38,511 nucleotides of DNA from Shewanella metallivivens (GCF_028750675.1 NZ_JAQQPZ010000001.1:128708-167218); one strand, 5' to 3'; shown: positions 10,663 to 19,289, counted from the stretch's first letter. The notes: generated by a model not told the origin, from the sequence alone. A program made the numbers and translations.

Positions 10663-11040
10663 CGTCATTCCAGTAACGTTTTTAAAGCCGGAATCCGGGT
10701 GTTGGCTCTTAAGACAAGCACAAAAGCAAAAGCAACACCTGGATCGTCCCGGTAACTCTTATAAATCCGGGATCTAAGCACTCAGGGATGACGAGCGGTA
10801 GGGCAAAAGCATTTACGTTATACCGGTAACGCCTGCTACTACGTCGTTCCGGTAATGCTTCACCTTCGTCATTCCGGCAATGATTTTCAGTCGGAATCCA
10901 GGTGTTTAGTACGTCGTTTCGGTAACGTTTTTAAAGCCGGAATCCAGGTGTTTAGTACGTTATTAAGGCAACGTCAAAAAGCAACACCTGGATCCCTGAT
11001 ACGAGCATTCAGGGATGACGGGCGAAAAGATGACGAGCGA
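10663..11040 (+). repeat. Intergenic hairpin-repeat array 1
   Basis: This gene-free stretch is built from modules with CGTCATTCCGG or CGTCGTTCCGG at one edge and CCAGGTGTT at the other, each able to fold through an ATTCCGGC/GCCGGAAT stem. A paired unit occupies 10663-10793: a first module, a spacer rich in AAGCA, then the inverted module starting AACACCTGGATC and ending GGGATGACG. Single and truncated modules follow from 10841, and a second pair ends near 11020 with a CCCTGA/TCAGGG stem. Stop-free frames through it are a by-product of the repeats, not genes. It sits between the WcaJ-like gene and the outer-membrane barrel gene. Confidence 0.9.
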
Positions 11041-11134
11041 ATAAAGTATTTGAGGTTGATGAGCCGGTTTAGATTTTACGATTTTTAGTCCTAATTGTTG
11101 GATACCGATTTGTAATTTAGGGAGGTGATGGCAC

Positions 11135-11209
11135 TTGGTTATAAAGCACTCTTTGGATTTAGTGAATAACGTTGGATGTTACTTTGTAGCAATTCAATTT
11201 GTGAGCTGA
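11135..11209 (+). CDS. Candidate 24-residue leader ORF with strong ribosome binding site
   Basis: At 11121-11129 the leader contains GGAGGTGAT, a nine-base match to the anti-Shine-Dalgarno end of 16S rRNA. A TTG at 11135, five bases after that match, opens 24 codons ending in TGA at 11207. The peptide starts MVIKHSLDLVNN and is mildly hydrophobic towards its end. An ATG at 11128 gives only 13 codons and overlaps the binding site. Position upstream of the barrel gene and absence from the repeats would fit a leader peptide or small protein. No homologue is recognised, and the strong binding site is the only real support. Confidence 0.25.
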   Translation: MVIKHSLDLVNNVGCYFVAIQFVS

Positions 11210-11352
11210 ACAATTAAGGCGATTTTTGTTACTGGGTCATAAATCAATATACCTCTGCAAATTTTAATTAATAGTTTAAAGATAAAAGCGACGGGTGAAA
11301 GTGAGCAGATAAATCACTTCTCTTGTTACCTATGGTTTATATAAGGATATAA
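11210..11352 (+). promoter_or_regulatory. Probable leader of the export operon
   Basis: AT-rich sequence directly before the outer-membrane barrel gene. A 6-bp stem AAGTGA/TCACTT (11299-11304 and 11314-11319) precedes the ribosome binding site AAGGA near 11343. I see no riboswitch core and no clear sigma-70 boxes, so the promoter position is unresolved. Confidence 0.3.
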
Positions 11353-12555
11353 ATGATGAACATTCCATTTAAAAAGCGTTATTGTTTTGCTGCTTTAATT
11401 TGTGTTGCAATGTCGCCAGCGATGGCGGCCGAAGAACAAGCTGGTGTGATACAAACGGCCTCTGGTGTTGACTTTATCCCCTATTTAACAACTGGGTATC
11501 GATATGACGACAACATTGCCAGTACCAAAACATTTAAAACCGACAGCTGGATTTTAGGTGTGACGCCTGGTTTGCAGGGACAGTTACTAGATGGTAATAG
11601 CGAATACCTTTTTGAGACGGGCATTGATTATGGTTCGTTTTCAAGTGGCTCAGACGATAACTATTTAGATTTTAATTTAAGTGGCTCGGCTGATGTTGAG
11701 TTAAACCAATCGAATTCATTTAACGTAAACGCGGCTTATAACATGGGCCATGAAGAGCGTGGTAGTGGGGTGTTTGAGGGTGCGGGTGATGCACAAGACG
11801 AACCTGCTACATTTGATACTTACAATGTAGGTGGTTATTACGAGTATGGGGCAAAGTCGACACCTGCCCGTATACAGGTTAATGCCAATTACTTTGACAA
11901 AGAATTTACTAACTTTGAAGCGTTAACCTTGTATCGTAATTATACTGATACCGATTTTGGCGCGACCTTTTTTTACGACAGTGGTGCCTCGGTCAGTTGG
12001 GTGTTTGATACTAGCGTGATTACGACCAATTACGATAACGTTGACCCTACCGGTGACCGCGACAGCACCAACACTAATTACCGCGTGGGTGTTGACTGGG
12101 AGGCGACAGCGTCTACCTCTGGTTCTATCCGTGTTGGTAACCAAGAAAAAGACTTTGATAATAGCGCACGTAAAGATTTTAGCGGTTTATCGTGGGATGC
12201 CAGTGTGACCTGGTCACCTTTAACTTATTCTGCTTTTACCTTTAGTAGCGGCAACAGTGCAAAAGACCCAAGTAGCGATGGTGACTACATTGAGGCCACC
12301 ACTTATGGCGTGAGTTGGAACCACGGTTGGAGCGACTTTTTGTCGACTAATGTGGCTTATAACCAAACTGATGAAGACTATGTGGGGGTAGACCGTAATG
12401 ATAAGTTGAAAGTGTATTCGCTTTCGGCTTCTTATATTGCGTCGCGTTGGTGCACTTTGGTTGCGGGGGTTGACATAACTGAGAGTTCGTCTAGCGATGC
12501 AACTTACGGTTTTGACCGCAATGTTTATTATATTAATGCTCAGATGACACTATAG
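11353..12555 (+). CDS. Outer-membrane beta-barrel protein of exopolysaccharide export
   Basis: The 400-residue product has a signal peptide (RYCFAALICVAMSPAMA, cleavage after about residue 26), then a mature chain dominated by alternating strands rich in Tyr, Ser, Asp, Asn and Gly, and ends with an aromatic/hydrophobic strand (NVYYINAQMTL). This is the profile of outer-membrane barrels of the EpsL/BBP2 type found in polysaccharide loci. It lies 5 bp upstream of a short Wza-like gene that has no membrane-spanning C-terminal helix, so it is a good candidate for the actual outer-membrane pore; that role is inference. Adjacent ATG codons at 11353 and 11356 are both possible starts. Confidence 0.75.
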   Translation: MMNIPFKKRYCFAALICVAMSPAMAAEEQAGVIQTASGVDFIPYLTTGYRYDDNIASTKTFKTDSWILGVTPGLQGQLLDGNSEYLFETGIDYGSFSSGSDDNYLDFNLSGSADVELNQSNSFNVNAAYNMGHEERGSGVFEGAGDAQDEPATFDTYNVGGYYEYGAKSTPARIQVNANYFDKEFTNFEALTLYRNYTDTDFGATFFYDSGASVSWVFDTSVITTNYDNVDPTGDRDSTNTNYRVGVDWEATASTSGSIRVGNQEKDFDNSARKDFSGLSWDASVTWSPLTYSAFTFSSGNSAKDPSSDGDYIEATTYGVSWNHGWSDFLSTNVAYNQTDEDYVGVDRNDKLKVYSLSASYIASRWCTLVAGVDITESSSSDATYGFDRNVYYINAQMTL

Positions 12556-12560
12556 GTTTT

Positions 12561-13097
12561 ATGATGAAGTTGTTTTTTATATCGTGTTTATTTGCCTTGC
12601 TTACGTTGTTAAGCCCTATGACTTTTGCCGATGAAGTTGATGACGGTTATCGTTTAGGTGCTGGCGATACTATTGTCATTAAAGTGTTTGGTGAAGATGA
12701 TTTAACACTCGAAACGCAAATTACCAATAGTGGCAAAGTAAATTATCCTTTTTTAGGCACCATTTCGGTTAAAAATTTGTCGATAAAGCAAGTCGAAGAG
12801 TTGGTGTATAAAGGCTTAAAAGGAGATTATTTGGTTGAGCCTAATGTGTTTGTGGGCATTGTGTCTTATCGACCATTTTATATACACGGAGAAGTAAAAC
12901 AACCTGGTGGTTACCCCTACCAACCTGGCATGACAGTGAACCAGGCTATTGCGTTGGCAGGGGGGCTTACCGAGCGTGCGTCGAAAGATAAAATTTTTAT
13001 TTCGCGCGAAGGGACAAAATCAGAATCAGTGAACGGCACGATTAGTAGTCAAATTAACGCTGGCGATACTATTACAATTGAACAGAGATTTTTTTAA
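12561..13097 (+). CDS. Short Wza-like polysaccharide export protein (OPX family)
   Basis: A 178-residue secreted protein. A signal peptide (FISCLFALLTLLSPMTFA, cleavage near residue 23, no lipobox at the site) precedes a polysaccharide-export domain: YRLGAGDTIVIKVFGEDDL, YPFLGTISVKNLS and VEPNVFVGI. One SLBB-like domain follows, with FYIHGEVKQPGGYPYQPG and AIALAGGLTERA. E. coli Wza has about 380 residues with extra SLBB copies and a C-terminal amphipathic helix forming the outer-membrane pore; these are absent here, so the protein is probably a periplasmic ring that needs a separate pore. The preceding barrel gene and the overlapping Wzc-like gene (1 bp) fit this arrangement. Confidence 0.88.
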   Translation: MMKLFFISCLFALLTLLSPMTFADEVDDGYRLGAGDTIVIKVFGEDDLTLETQITNSGKVNYPFLGTISVKNLSIKQVEELVYKGLKGDYLVEPNVFVGIVSYRPFYIHGEVKQPGGYPYQPGMTVNQAIALAGGLTERASKDKIFISREGTKSESVNGTISSQINAGDTITIEQRFF

Positions 13098-15307
13098 TGA
13101 CGTCCCAAGCTAATGTATTAATGAACGATCCTAATTCGGCGCAACAACCTAATGAGCAGGTCATTGATTTACGCAAATTAATTAAGCCAGTGATGCAGTC
13201 TAAATGGCGTATTTTGGCATTTGCGTTGCTTATTACCGCATTAACCACTTTTGTGGTGTTTAGTTTAACGCCTATTTTTAAGTCAACTGCGACACTGTTA
13301 ATTGAGGCTGAACAAGCTCGTGCGATTAAAATTGAAGAAGTGTATGGCATTAACTCTGGCCAACAAGAATACTATTTAACCCAGTTTGAAATTATTAAGT
13401 CACGTTCTATCGCTGAGCGAGTATTTAATGATTTAGACTTAATTAACCATCCTAGTTTTGAAGCTAAACCGTCGATAATGTCGCAGGTTAAGCAATGGTT
13501 AGACTTTTTACCTTTGCCGCAAGCAGAGGCAGAAAGTGAGGCGGTTAAAAAACAAAAGTTAATTGATGAGTTTATGGAGGACATAAATGTGTCGCCAGTG
13601 CGTAAAACTCAGTTGGTTTATATTAGCTACGATAGCCCAGATGCAGAATTAGCCGCCAAAGTGGCTAATGCTATAGGTGATACGTATATTTTAAGCCAGT
13701 TAGAAGCCAAAATGGGCATGACTAGCAAGGCTAATACCTGGTTAGGCGGGCGTTTAGAAGATTTACGTTTAAAGCTTGATGCTTCTGAGCAAAAACTGGA
13801 ACTTTTTAGAACCCAAAATGGTTTGGTTGATGTTGAGGGCGTAACGGCACTTGATGCCAAAGAGTTAGAACGTTTAAGCGACGAAATTACCGTTGCACGC
13901 TCAAATAAAACCCAGGCTGAAAGCTTTTTGGCTGTGGTCAGAAAGTACGGAAAAACTGACATTAGCCGCCTAGAGAGTTTACCTGAAGTGACCTCGCACA
14001 TATCGATTCAAAACGTCAAAAAAGAAGTGGTGTTGGTTGAGCGTAAAGTGGCTGAGCTTAAGCAAGTGTATGGCCCTAAGCACCCTAAAATGATTGGTGC
14101 TAACGCTGAGCTTAAAACTGTACAAGATAACTTGCGCGTGCAAATTGGCCGTTTAGTGCAAGGTATTGAAGACGATGCGCAGTCTGCTACACAAAAATTA
14201 CAGGCATTAGAGGCGCAATTTAATCAGTCTAAGGGCTCGTTTCAAAATTTAAGCGCTGTTGATACTGATTACCGCAGACTATTGCGAGAAGTGGCGACAA
14301 ATCGTCAGTTGTTTGAAAGCTTTTTATCGCGCCAAAAAGAAACCGAAGTGACTGGCGACTTTGACTCGCCAGTGGCCCGTTTTACCGACCGTGCTGTGAT
14401 GTCATTAGAGCCTGTTAAGCCTAAGAAAAAGTTAATTGTGGTGTTGGCGTTTGTTGCTAGCCTTGGTTTAGGCATTGTGTTGGTGTTGGTGTTTGACTCA
14501 ATGAACGACACAATTAAGTCTACGGCAGATGTAGAGCAATTGTTGGCACAACGTGCTTTAGGTTATATCCCTAAAGCGGCTAAGAGGGCGTCTTTTGAGC
14601 AAATTAACTTTGCGTTTTTTGACCCCGAGCAGAGGTTGCATTCTGAAAGCGTTAGGTCAATTAGAACTTCTTTGTCTTTATTGGCTATTGGTGAGCCTTT
14701 ATCTGTGATTGAGGTGACATCGTCGTTTCCTAACGAAGGGAAAACCGCTGTGTCGATGAATATTGCATTTGCTTATTCTGCTATGGAAAAGGTATTGATT
14801 ATTGATGCTGACATGCGCAAACCTAATATGGGGATGCGTTTTGGTTTACCGTCGTTTCAACACGGTTTAGCCAATTATTTAACGGGCACTGATGCTATTT
14901 CGCAATGTATTGTGAAAGACGTTAAGCCCAATGTTGATTTGATGCCAGCTGGGGCTGTGCCGTTAAATCCGTTGGAGCTTTTGTCGTCACCTCGATTTGC
15001 CGAACTGTTGGCAGAGCTTAAAGGTCAGTACAGTAAAATTATTGTTGATACCCCACCCGTGCATGCTGTGAGTGACGCTTTAGTGATGTCGTCGCATTGT
15101 GATGCGGTGATAGCTGTGGTTAAAACCGGTTATACACGTACAGAAGCGATTAAGTTAACCCTGGCTAAATTAACCCAGGCCCGTGGTAAAGTGTTTGGTG
15201 TGGTGTTAAACCAATTTAATACTGACGAGGCGCGCCAATATTACGGACAGTATGGTTACTACCAGGCTTATGGTCACGACGTTGATACGGCGGAGAAACC
15301 TGCTTAG
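13097..15307 (+). CDS. Wzc-like polysaccharide co-polymerase with tyrosine autokinase domain
   Basis: This 736-residue inner-membrane protein controls chain length and couples polymerisation to export. Two membrane segments (about residues 36-58 and 445-466) flank a Wzz/GNVR periplasmic domain with long coiled-coil stretches (about 200-400). The cytoplasmic BY-kinase domain has Walker A SSFPNEGKTAVSMN (about 541-554), Walker A' VLIIDADMRKP (about 565-575) and Walker B KIIVDTPPV (about 645-653). The C-terminus holds a tyrosine cluster, YYGQYGYYQAYGH, the expected autophosphorylation tail. It overlaps the Wza-like gene by one base and the phosphatase gene by one base, giving the classic OPX-kinase-phosphatase unit. 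Confidence 0.93.
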   Translation: MTSQANVLMNDPNSAQQPNEQVIDLRKLIKPVMQSKWRILAFALLITALTTFVVFSLTPIFKSTATLLIEAEQARAIKIEEVYGINSGQQEYYLTQFEIIKSRSIAERVFNDLDLINHPSFEAKPSIMSQVKQWLDFLPLPQAEAESEAVKKQKLIDEFMEDINVSPVRKTQLVYISYDSPDAELAAKVANAIGDTYILSQLEAKMGMTSKANTWLGGRLEDLRLKLDASEQKLELFRTQNGLVDVEGVTALDAKELERLSDEITVARSNKTQAESFLAVVRKYGKTDISRLESLPEVTSHISIQNVKKEVVLVERKVAELKQVYGPKHPKMIGANAELKTVQDNLRVQIGRLVQGIEDDAQSATQKLQALEAQFNQSKGSFQNLSAVDTDYRRLLREVATNRQLFESFLSRQKETEVTGDFDSPVARFTDRAVMSLEPVKPKKKLIVVLAFVASLGLGIVLVLVFDSMNDTIKSTADVEQLLAQRALGYIPKAAKRASFEQINFAFFDPEQRLHSESVRSIRTSLSLLAIGEPLSVIEVTSSFPNEGKTAVSMNIAFAYSAMEKVLIIDADMRKPNMGMRFGLPSFQHGLANYLTGTDAISQCIVKDVKPNVDLMPAGAVPLNPLELLSSPRFAELLAELKGQYSKIIVDTPPVHAVSDALVMSSHCDAVIAVVKTGYTRTEAIKLTLAKLTQARGKVFGVVLNQFNTDEARQYYGQYGYYQAYGHDVDTAEKPA

Positions 15308-16035
15308 TGATTGATTTACATTGTCATATATTACCTGGCATTGATGATGGAGCTAAGTCTGTTGACGAGGCTCTAGCATTAATTACGTTAGCCGAGCAGC
15401 AAGGTATTACCCATATGGTGGCAACACCACATATTCATTTGGGGATTTTTGATAATAGTATAAGTACCATTACTGCAGCATTTAATTTATTGCAACAGAA
15501 ACTGGCTTTGTCGGCAGTTGGCGTACAGGTTAGGGCGGCCGCTGAGGTTAGGATTTGCCCTGAGATTATGTGGTTTATTGAGCAGAAACAGTTGCCTTTT
15601 TTGGGGCGTTATCAGGATATGGATGTATTGCTACTTGAGTTACCAAGTAGCCATATTCCACCCGGTACCGATAAGTTAATTAATTGGTTGTTAGGTAATA
15701 ATGTTGTTCCTATGATTGCTCATCCAGAGCGAAATAGAGAGTTGCAGGCTTACCCTGATAGGATTAACTTGTTTGTTCAATCTGGTTGCTTATTGCAACT
15801 GACCGCGGCATCTTTACTTGGTGATATGAGCCACGCTGCCCAGCTAGTTGCAGAGCAATGGGTTACTGAGAAACGCTACACCGTGGTGGCATCTGACTGC
15901 CACAGCCTATTGAGGCGTCCTCCTAAATTATCGCAAGCTTGGCAAAGGATTAGTGAGCTTACTGATATTCATTATGCCAATGATGTTACTCGTATTACGC
16001 CTGCGTTAATTTCTTCTTGTTTGTTCAATGACTAA
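15307..16035 (+). CDS. CpsB/CapC-type protein-tyrosine phosphatase (PHP family)
   Basis: The 242-residue protein is a manganese-type PHP-fold phosphatase that dephosphorylates the C-terminal tyrosines of the partner kinase. Metal-binding motifs are visible in order: MIDLHCHILPGIDDGA at the N-terminus, MVATPHIH, AAEVRI, a central LLLELPS, MIAHPERN and VVASDCHS. This differs from the low-molecular-weight Wzb phosphatase of E. coli and is the form common in Firmicutes and in several marine gammaproteobacteria. GTG at 15307 overlaps the kinase stop by one base and starts exactly at the first metal motif. Confidence 0.92.
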   Translation: MIDLHCHILPGIDDGAKSVDEALALITLAEQQGITHMVATPHIHLGIFDNSISTITAAFNLLQQKLALSAVGVQVRAAAEVRICPEIMWFIEQKQLPFLGRYQDMDVLLLELPSSHIPPGTDKLINWLLGNNVVPMIAHPERNRELQAYPDRINLFVQSGCLLQLTAASLLGDMSHAAQLVAEQWVTEKRYTVVASDCHSLLRRPPKLSQAWQRISELTDIHYANDVTRITPALISSCLFND

Positions 16036-16214
16036 CTCGATAATAAACGCCTTTCAAACAGCCTTTTTCCTTGTAATTGTATTGAGCCGACAGAAAGTAG
16101 GCGAGCGATTGACACATTATTTCGCCCTGTTAGCACCGCCAATGGCAAGCGTTTAACGTTTTGGTTTTTAATAGTATAAGTGCATACTTCATCTCGAGTT
16201 CAGGTTCATTATTT

Positions 16215-16919
16215 ATGTCGATAACACTTTATTTTCGCCAGTTTTTTATTTTGTTGATGTTATTCGGCTTGGGGGGGCTATTACCTTTTGTTTTTAACCA
16301 AGGGGTGGCCAGTGCATATCATTTTAAGTCGAGTTATTACTTAAATGCGTGGGAAGGCAAAACGACGGTTGATGAGATTGAGTACCGCGATGCGTATTCT
16401 GCTGCGTTAAATGCGTATGAGAGAGATAGCTTGAGCCCACATTACCGCATCAGACTGTCGAAGGTGATGGAGTGGGGTGTGTATTTGGGCTTTGATTCAT
16501 TTTCTAACGATGAATTTAATACCCTATTAAGTGGTGCTATTGCGTTACGCCATAATTGGCCTTCAGCTTATAGTGATTATGGATTTAATTTGGCTTTTTA
16601 TCAGGACAAGCCTGATTTAGCATTTGAACAATTACGGATAGGTTTAGAGTATGGCCCGTTTGAGCCAGAGGTGATACAAAAGATATTAACCATAGGGTTT
16701 GCGTATTGGTCCACTCTTTCGATGGACGATAAGTATTTAGTGTTTGAAAGCTTAAAGCTTGCTCCAACCATGAATAATGCAACCCGAAATCATTTAGTTA
16801 AATCGGTTAGCTTGTATGATAAAAAATCATTAGTGTGTAGTTACTACAGCTACCTCCCAGAGCCATTACCCGAAAACACAGCAAATTGGATAGCACATAA
16901 TTTGTGTAAAACGACTTAA
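16215..16919 (+). CDS. VpsP-like protein of the exopolysaccharide locus
   Basis: A 234-residue protein with one N-terminal membrane segment (FFILLMLFGLGGLLPFVF, about residues 11-28) and a polar remainder with helical repeat character. The stretches YSAALNAYERDSLSPHYRIR and LAFYQDKPDLAFEQLRIGL look TPR-like. Length, topology and position next to a Wzy-family gene resemble proteins annotated as VpsP in Vibrio and Shewanella exopolysaccharide loci; that is recall from context, not a motif match. It probably faces the periplasm. ATG 16215 is chosen over an upstream TTG (16161) because the membrane segment then lies at the normal distance from the start. The downstream repeat array begins at its stop codon. 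Confidence 0.5.
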   Translation: MSITLYFRQFFILLMLFGLGGLLPFVFNQGVASAYHFKSSYYLNAWEGKTTVDEIEYRDAYSAALNAYERDSLSPHYRIRLSKVMEWGVYLGFDSFSNDEFNTLLSGAIALRHNWPSAYSDYGFNLAFYQDKPDLAFEQLRIGLEYGPFEPEVIQKILTIGFAYWSTLSMDDKYLVFESLKLAPTMNNATRNHLVKSVSLYDKKSLVCSYYSYLPEPLPENTANWIAHNLCKTT

Positions 16920-17282
16920 AGCAACACCTGGATCCCTGATACAAGCACTCAGGGATGACGGGCGGTAGAGCAAACGCATTTACGTCATTCCGGTAATGTT
17001 TCACCTTCGTCATTCCGGCAATGATTTTGAGCCGGAATCCAGGTGTTTAGTACGTCATTCCGGCAATGATTTTGAGCCGGAATCCAGGTGTTTACTTCGT
17101 CATTCCGGTAATGCCAACTATTACGTCATTCCGGTAATGCTTCACCTTCGTCATTCCGGCAACGCTTTTAAAGCCGGAATCCAGGTGTTGGCTCTTAAGG
17201 CAAGGCCAACTACTACGTCATTCCGGTAATGTTTCACCTTCGTCATTCCGGTAATGTTTTAAAGCCGGAATCCAGGTGTTGA
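16920..17282 (+). repeat. Intergenic hairpin-repeat array 2
   Basis: The gap between the VpsP-like and Wzy-like genes is almost entirely repeats. It starts with an AACACCTGGATCCCTGA/TCAGGGATGACG module, then about seven consecutive modules each starting CGTCATTCCGG. Four are full length, ending CCGGAATCCAGGTGTT, and three are half modules that stop after CGTCATTCCGGTAATG. Connectors such as TAGTA, TTCACCTT and CAACTACTA join them. The array ends about 30 bp before the next start codon, so it lies within the transcript if these genes are co-transcribed. Confidence 0.9.
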
Positions 17283-17310
17283 TATTTCACAAGAGGTTAT
17301 TTTACATTTC

Positions 17311-18648
17311 ATGAAGCCATCTTTATCGGCCAGCAATTTTTTTATCTTGGCCCTTTGTTTTCTTATTATTTGGATACCAATCCCACTTGCCAGTAATCGT
17401 ATTTGGGCATGGTCTATGGTTGAGTTTTATATTATTGCTTTGACGATTGTGCATCTTGGATTTTGCTTGGTTCGAAAGCAATTGTTGTTTACTCAGCCAT
17501 GGCAAAAGTATTGCTTGCTGCCCATTTTGTTTTTATCGCTATTTACCCTTATTCAATGGTCTGGACTGGTTAGTAGTATCAACACTGTTGATGTTTTTCA
17601 AACAAAGCAGCAGCTAATTAAAACTGTGTGTTTTGGGTTATTTATTTGGTTATTGTCTGTACATTGTATTTCGGCAAGAATGCTGCGTTGGGTATGTGTT
17701 GCCATTATAGTCTCTGCATGTATCCAGGCTTTTTATGGCAGCGTGTTGAATTTAATAAATCTTCCAACATCGCCGATTTTTGGTTTTATTGATGGCGATA
17801 GAGCTAAAGGTTCGTTTGTTTATCAAAACCATTTTGCTAACTTTTTAGCATTATCGATTAGCATTGCTTTTGGCTGGCTAATCTCTGAACTAAAAACAAC
17901 TCGTTCTGGGCGGTTTGACTTTAGAACCTTTATGTTGGGGGTCTTTGAAACGTTAATTAGTAGTAAGATTATTTTACGTCTTGCGATTGTAATTATGATT
18001 ATTGGTTTAATTTTAAGTCGTTCACGTATGGGAAATGCGGGCTTTTTTACGGCATTAATTGTAGTGTCTTTACTGGCATTATTGATTTATCGTAACCCTC
18101 CTAAAATGTTGAAACCTCTGGTTATTAGTATTTTTATTTTAGATTTAATTATTGTTGGGTCTATTTTTGGTGTTGAAAAAGTAAAACAGCGAATTGAAGA
18201 TACTTCTTTTGCCGCTGAAACTCGTGACGATGTAGTCCGTGACAGTATTCCCATCATTGAACAACATTGGCTGACAGGGAATGGTGCGGGTAGTTTTTAT
18301 ACTGTGTTTCCTCAATACCAATCTGTGCCTTACTCAAGTTTTTACGACCATGCCCATAATGAATATATTCAGTTTGCTGTTGAATATGGTGTCGTGGTGA
18401 CCGCTATTTTAGGCTTGTGGGTGTTGTATGCCTTATGGTTAGCCTGCCGAACCATGTATTTGCGTAATAACAAACTTTATAAAGGCATTGCTTTTGGTTG
18501 TGCAATGGCCATTGTGCACATGCTGATCCATTGTACGGTGGATTTTAATTTGCAATCACCAGCCAACACTTTGCTGTTTTTAACTATTTTAACTTTGTGT
18601 TGGCTAGTGCGGTATTTACCATCGGATAACCCCAAAAAATCGAGATAA
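17311..18648 (+). CDS. O-antigen polymerase/ligase family protein (Wzy_C domain)
   Basis: This 445-residue inner-membrane protein has about ten to twelve hydrophobic segments and a large loop before the last group. Family signatures are RAKGSFVYQNHFANFLAL, LILSRSRMGN and, in the periplasmic loop, a TGNGAGSF stretch followed by HAHNEYIQFAVEYG, whose histidine and acidic residues are typical of the Wzy_C/WaaL superfamily. It probably polymerises lipid-linked repeat units for the exopolysaccharide assembled by the preceding export genes. Ligase function cannot be excluded from sequence alone. It is the second polymerase-type gene of the window; the first, at the left edge, has different composition. 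Confidence 0.88.
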   Translation: MKPSLSASNFFILALCFLIIWIPIPLASNRIWAWSMVEFYIIALTIVHLGFCLVRKQLLFTQPWQKYCLLPILFLSLFTLIQWSGLVSSINTVDVFQTKQQLIKTVCFGLFIWLLSVHCISARMLRWVCVAIIVSACIQAFYGSVLNLINLPTSPIFGFIDGDRAKGSFVYQNHFANFLALSISIAFGWLISELKTTRSGRFDFRTFMLGVFETLISSKIILRLAIVIMIIGLILSRSRMGNAGFFTALIVVSLLALLIYRNPPKMLKPLVISIFILDLIIVGSIFGVEKVKQRIEDTSFAAETRDDVVRDSIPIIEQHWLTGNGAGSFYTVFPQYQSVPYSSFYDHAHNEYIQFAVEYGVVVTAILGLWVLYALWLACRTMYLRNNKLYKGIAFGCAMAIVHMLIHCTVDFNLQSPANTLLFLTILTLCWLVRYLPSDNPKKSR

Positions 18649-18679
18649 GCGCAAACCCGCGGTTGGTTTATCTTTTTTG

Positions 18680-19110
18680 CTCGTCATCCTCGAGTGCTTA
18701 GCTCCTGGATTTATAAGCGTTACGGGACGATCCAGGTGTTTCTTTTGCTCTACTGCCCGTCATCCTCGAGTGCTTTCATTGAGGATCCAGGTGTTTCTTT
18801 TAAGTATCAAGGGCGCTTTGCTGCAAGTGACAAGGACGGACTTCGTCCTGCAAGTCAATGCATTCGAGCAAGAGCCAACACCTGGATTCCGGCTTAACAG
18901 CATTGCCGGAACGACGAACTTTACACCTGGATTCCGGCTTAACAGCATTGCCGGAACGACGTAGTAGGAAGTAATACTGTAACGACTGGCGTAGTGGGCA
19001 TTGCAGGATGAAGTAGTGGCTGTTTTTTGAATGTTCCACCCGCTCGTCATCCCTGAGATCTGTTGTCAGGGATCCTGGTGTTGTTCTTTCTGCTTGTCAT
19101 CCTCGAATGA
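18680..19110 (+). repeat. Intergenic hairpin-repeat array 3, with one 159-bp unit
   Basis: Gene-free repeat DNA between the Wzy-like gene and galU. It opens with degenerate CGTCATCCTCGAGTG modules, then holds a complete 159-bp paired unit (18758-18916). A further CCTGGATTCCGG...GGAACGACG module follows, and finally a CGTCATCCCTGAGATCTG module. Short open frames across it on both strands are repeat artefacts. Confidence 0.9.
18758..18916 (+). mobile_element. 159-bp paired-hairpin element, copy 1
   Basis: The left edge CGTCATCCTCGA folds with TTGAGGAT and ends CCAGGTGTT. A core of about 80 bp follows, holding GGACGGACTTCGTCC (a GGACG/CGTCC stem) flanked by two TGCAAGT direct repeats. The right module begins AACACCTGGATTCCGG and ends GGAACGACG. 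Copies at 20298-20456 and, inverted, at 24387-24545 have exactly the same length. No coding capacity is seen. A non-autonomous MITE-like or REP/BIME-like element is the best description; how it moves is unknown. Confidence 0.6.
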
Positions 19111-19185
19111 ATTTAAGAGATCATGTAGTTGTGAGCATTGATGACATGGCCTAATTTTGTTTTACTAACTACTTGTCACTTGTAT

Positions 19186-19254
19186 CTTTTTACTTTTTAC
19201 TTTTTACTTTTTACTTTTTATTTTTTATTTTTTATTTTTTATTTTTTATTTTTA
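19186..19254 (+). repeat. Heptanucleotide tract upstream of galU
   Basis: Five tandem CTTTTTA units (19186-19220) are followed by four TTTTTTA units and a partial one. The seven-base period is exact throughout. It ends 35 bp before the galU ATG, so copy-number change by slippage would shift promoter spacing or leader length in 7-base steps. Confidence 0.9.
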
Positions 19255-19263
19255 ACTTTGCTA

Positions 19264-19277
19264 TTAGCGCACGCTAA
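19264..19277 (+). promoter_or_regulatory. Inverted repeat directly upstream of galU ribosome binding site
   Basis: TTAGCG-CA-CGCTAA is a perfect 6-bp inverted repeat lying between the heptanucleotide tract and the AAGGA ribosome binding site of galU. It could be an operator or a small leader hairpin. No regulator is recognised. Confidence 0.3.
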
Positions 19278-19289
19278 ATAAGGATATCT

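Noticed and set aside
10855..11088. 77-codon open frame in array 1
   Set aside because: It is composed of hairpin modules and has no ribosome binding site; similar frames occur in every array.
11128..11169. ATG directly after the strong ribosome binding site, 13 codons
   Set aside because: The ATG overlaps the GGAGGTGAT match, leaving too little spacing; the TTG at 11135 is better placed.
16961..16968. GGCGGTAG, identical to the ops/RfaH core of polysaccharide operons
   Set aside because: It lies at the end of a repeat module, other copies of the module vary at this place (GGCGATAG, AGCGGTAG), and it is inside rather than ahead of the operon.
16996..17280. CRISPR-like appearance of array 2
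   Set aside because: Module spacing is irregular, connectors are themselves repeated, modules are hairpins also found elsewhere singly, and no cas genes are nearby.
18677..19050. Several overlapping open frames on both strands near galU
   Set aside because: All translate the repeat modules (peptides with RHSGNAVKPESR-like stretches), so they are repeat artefacts.
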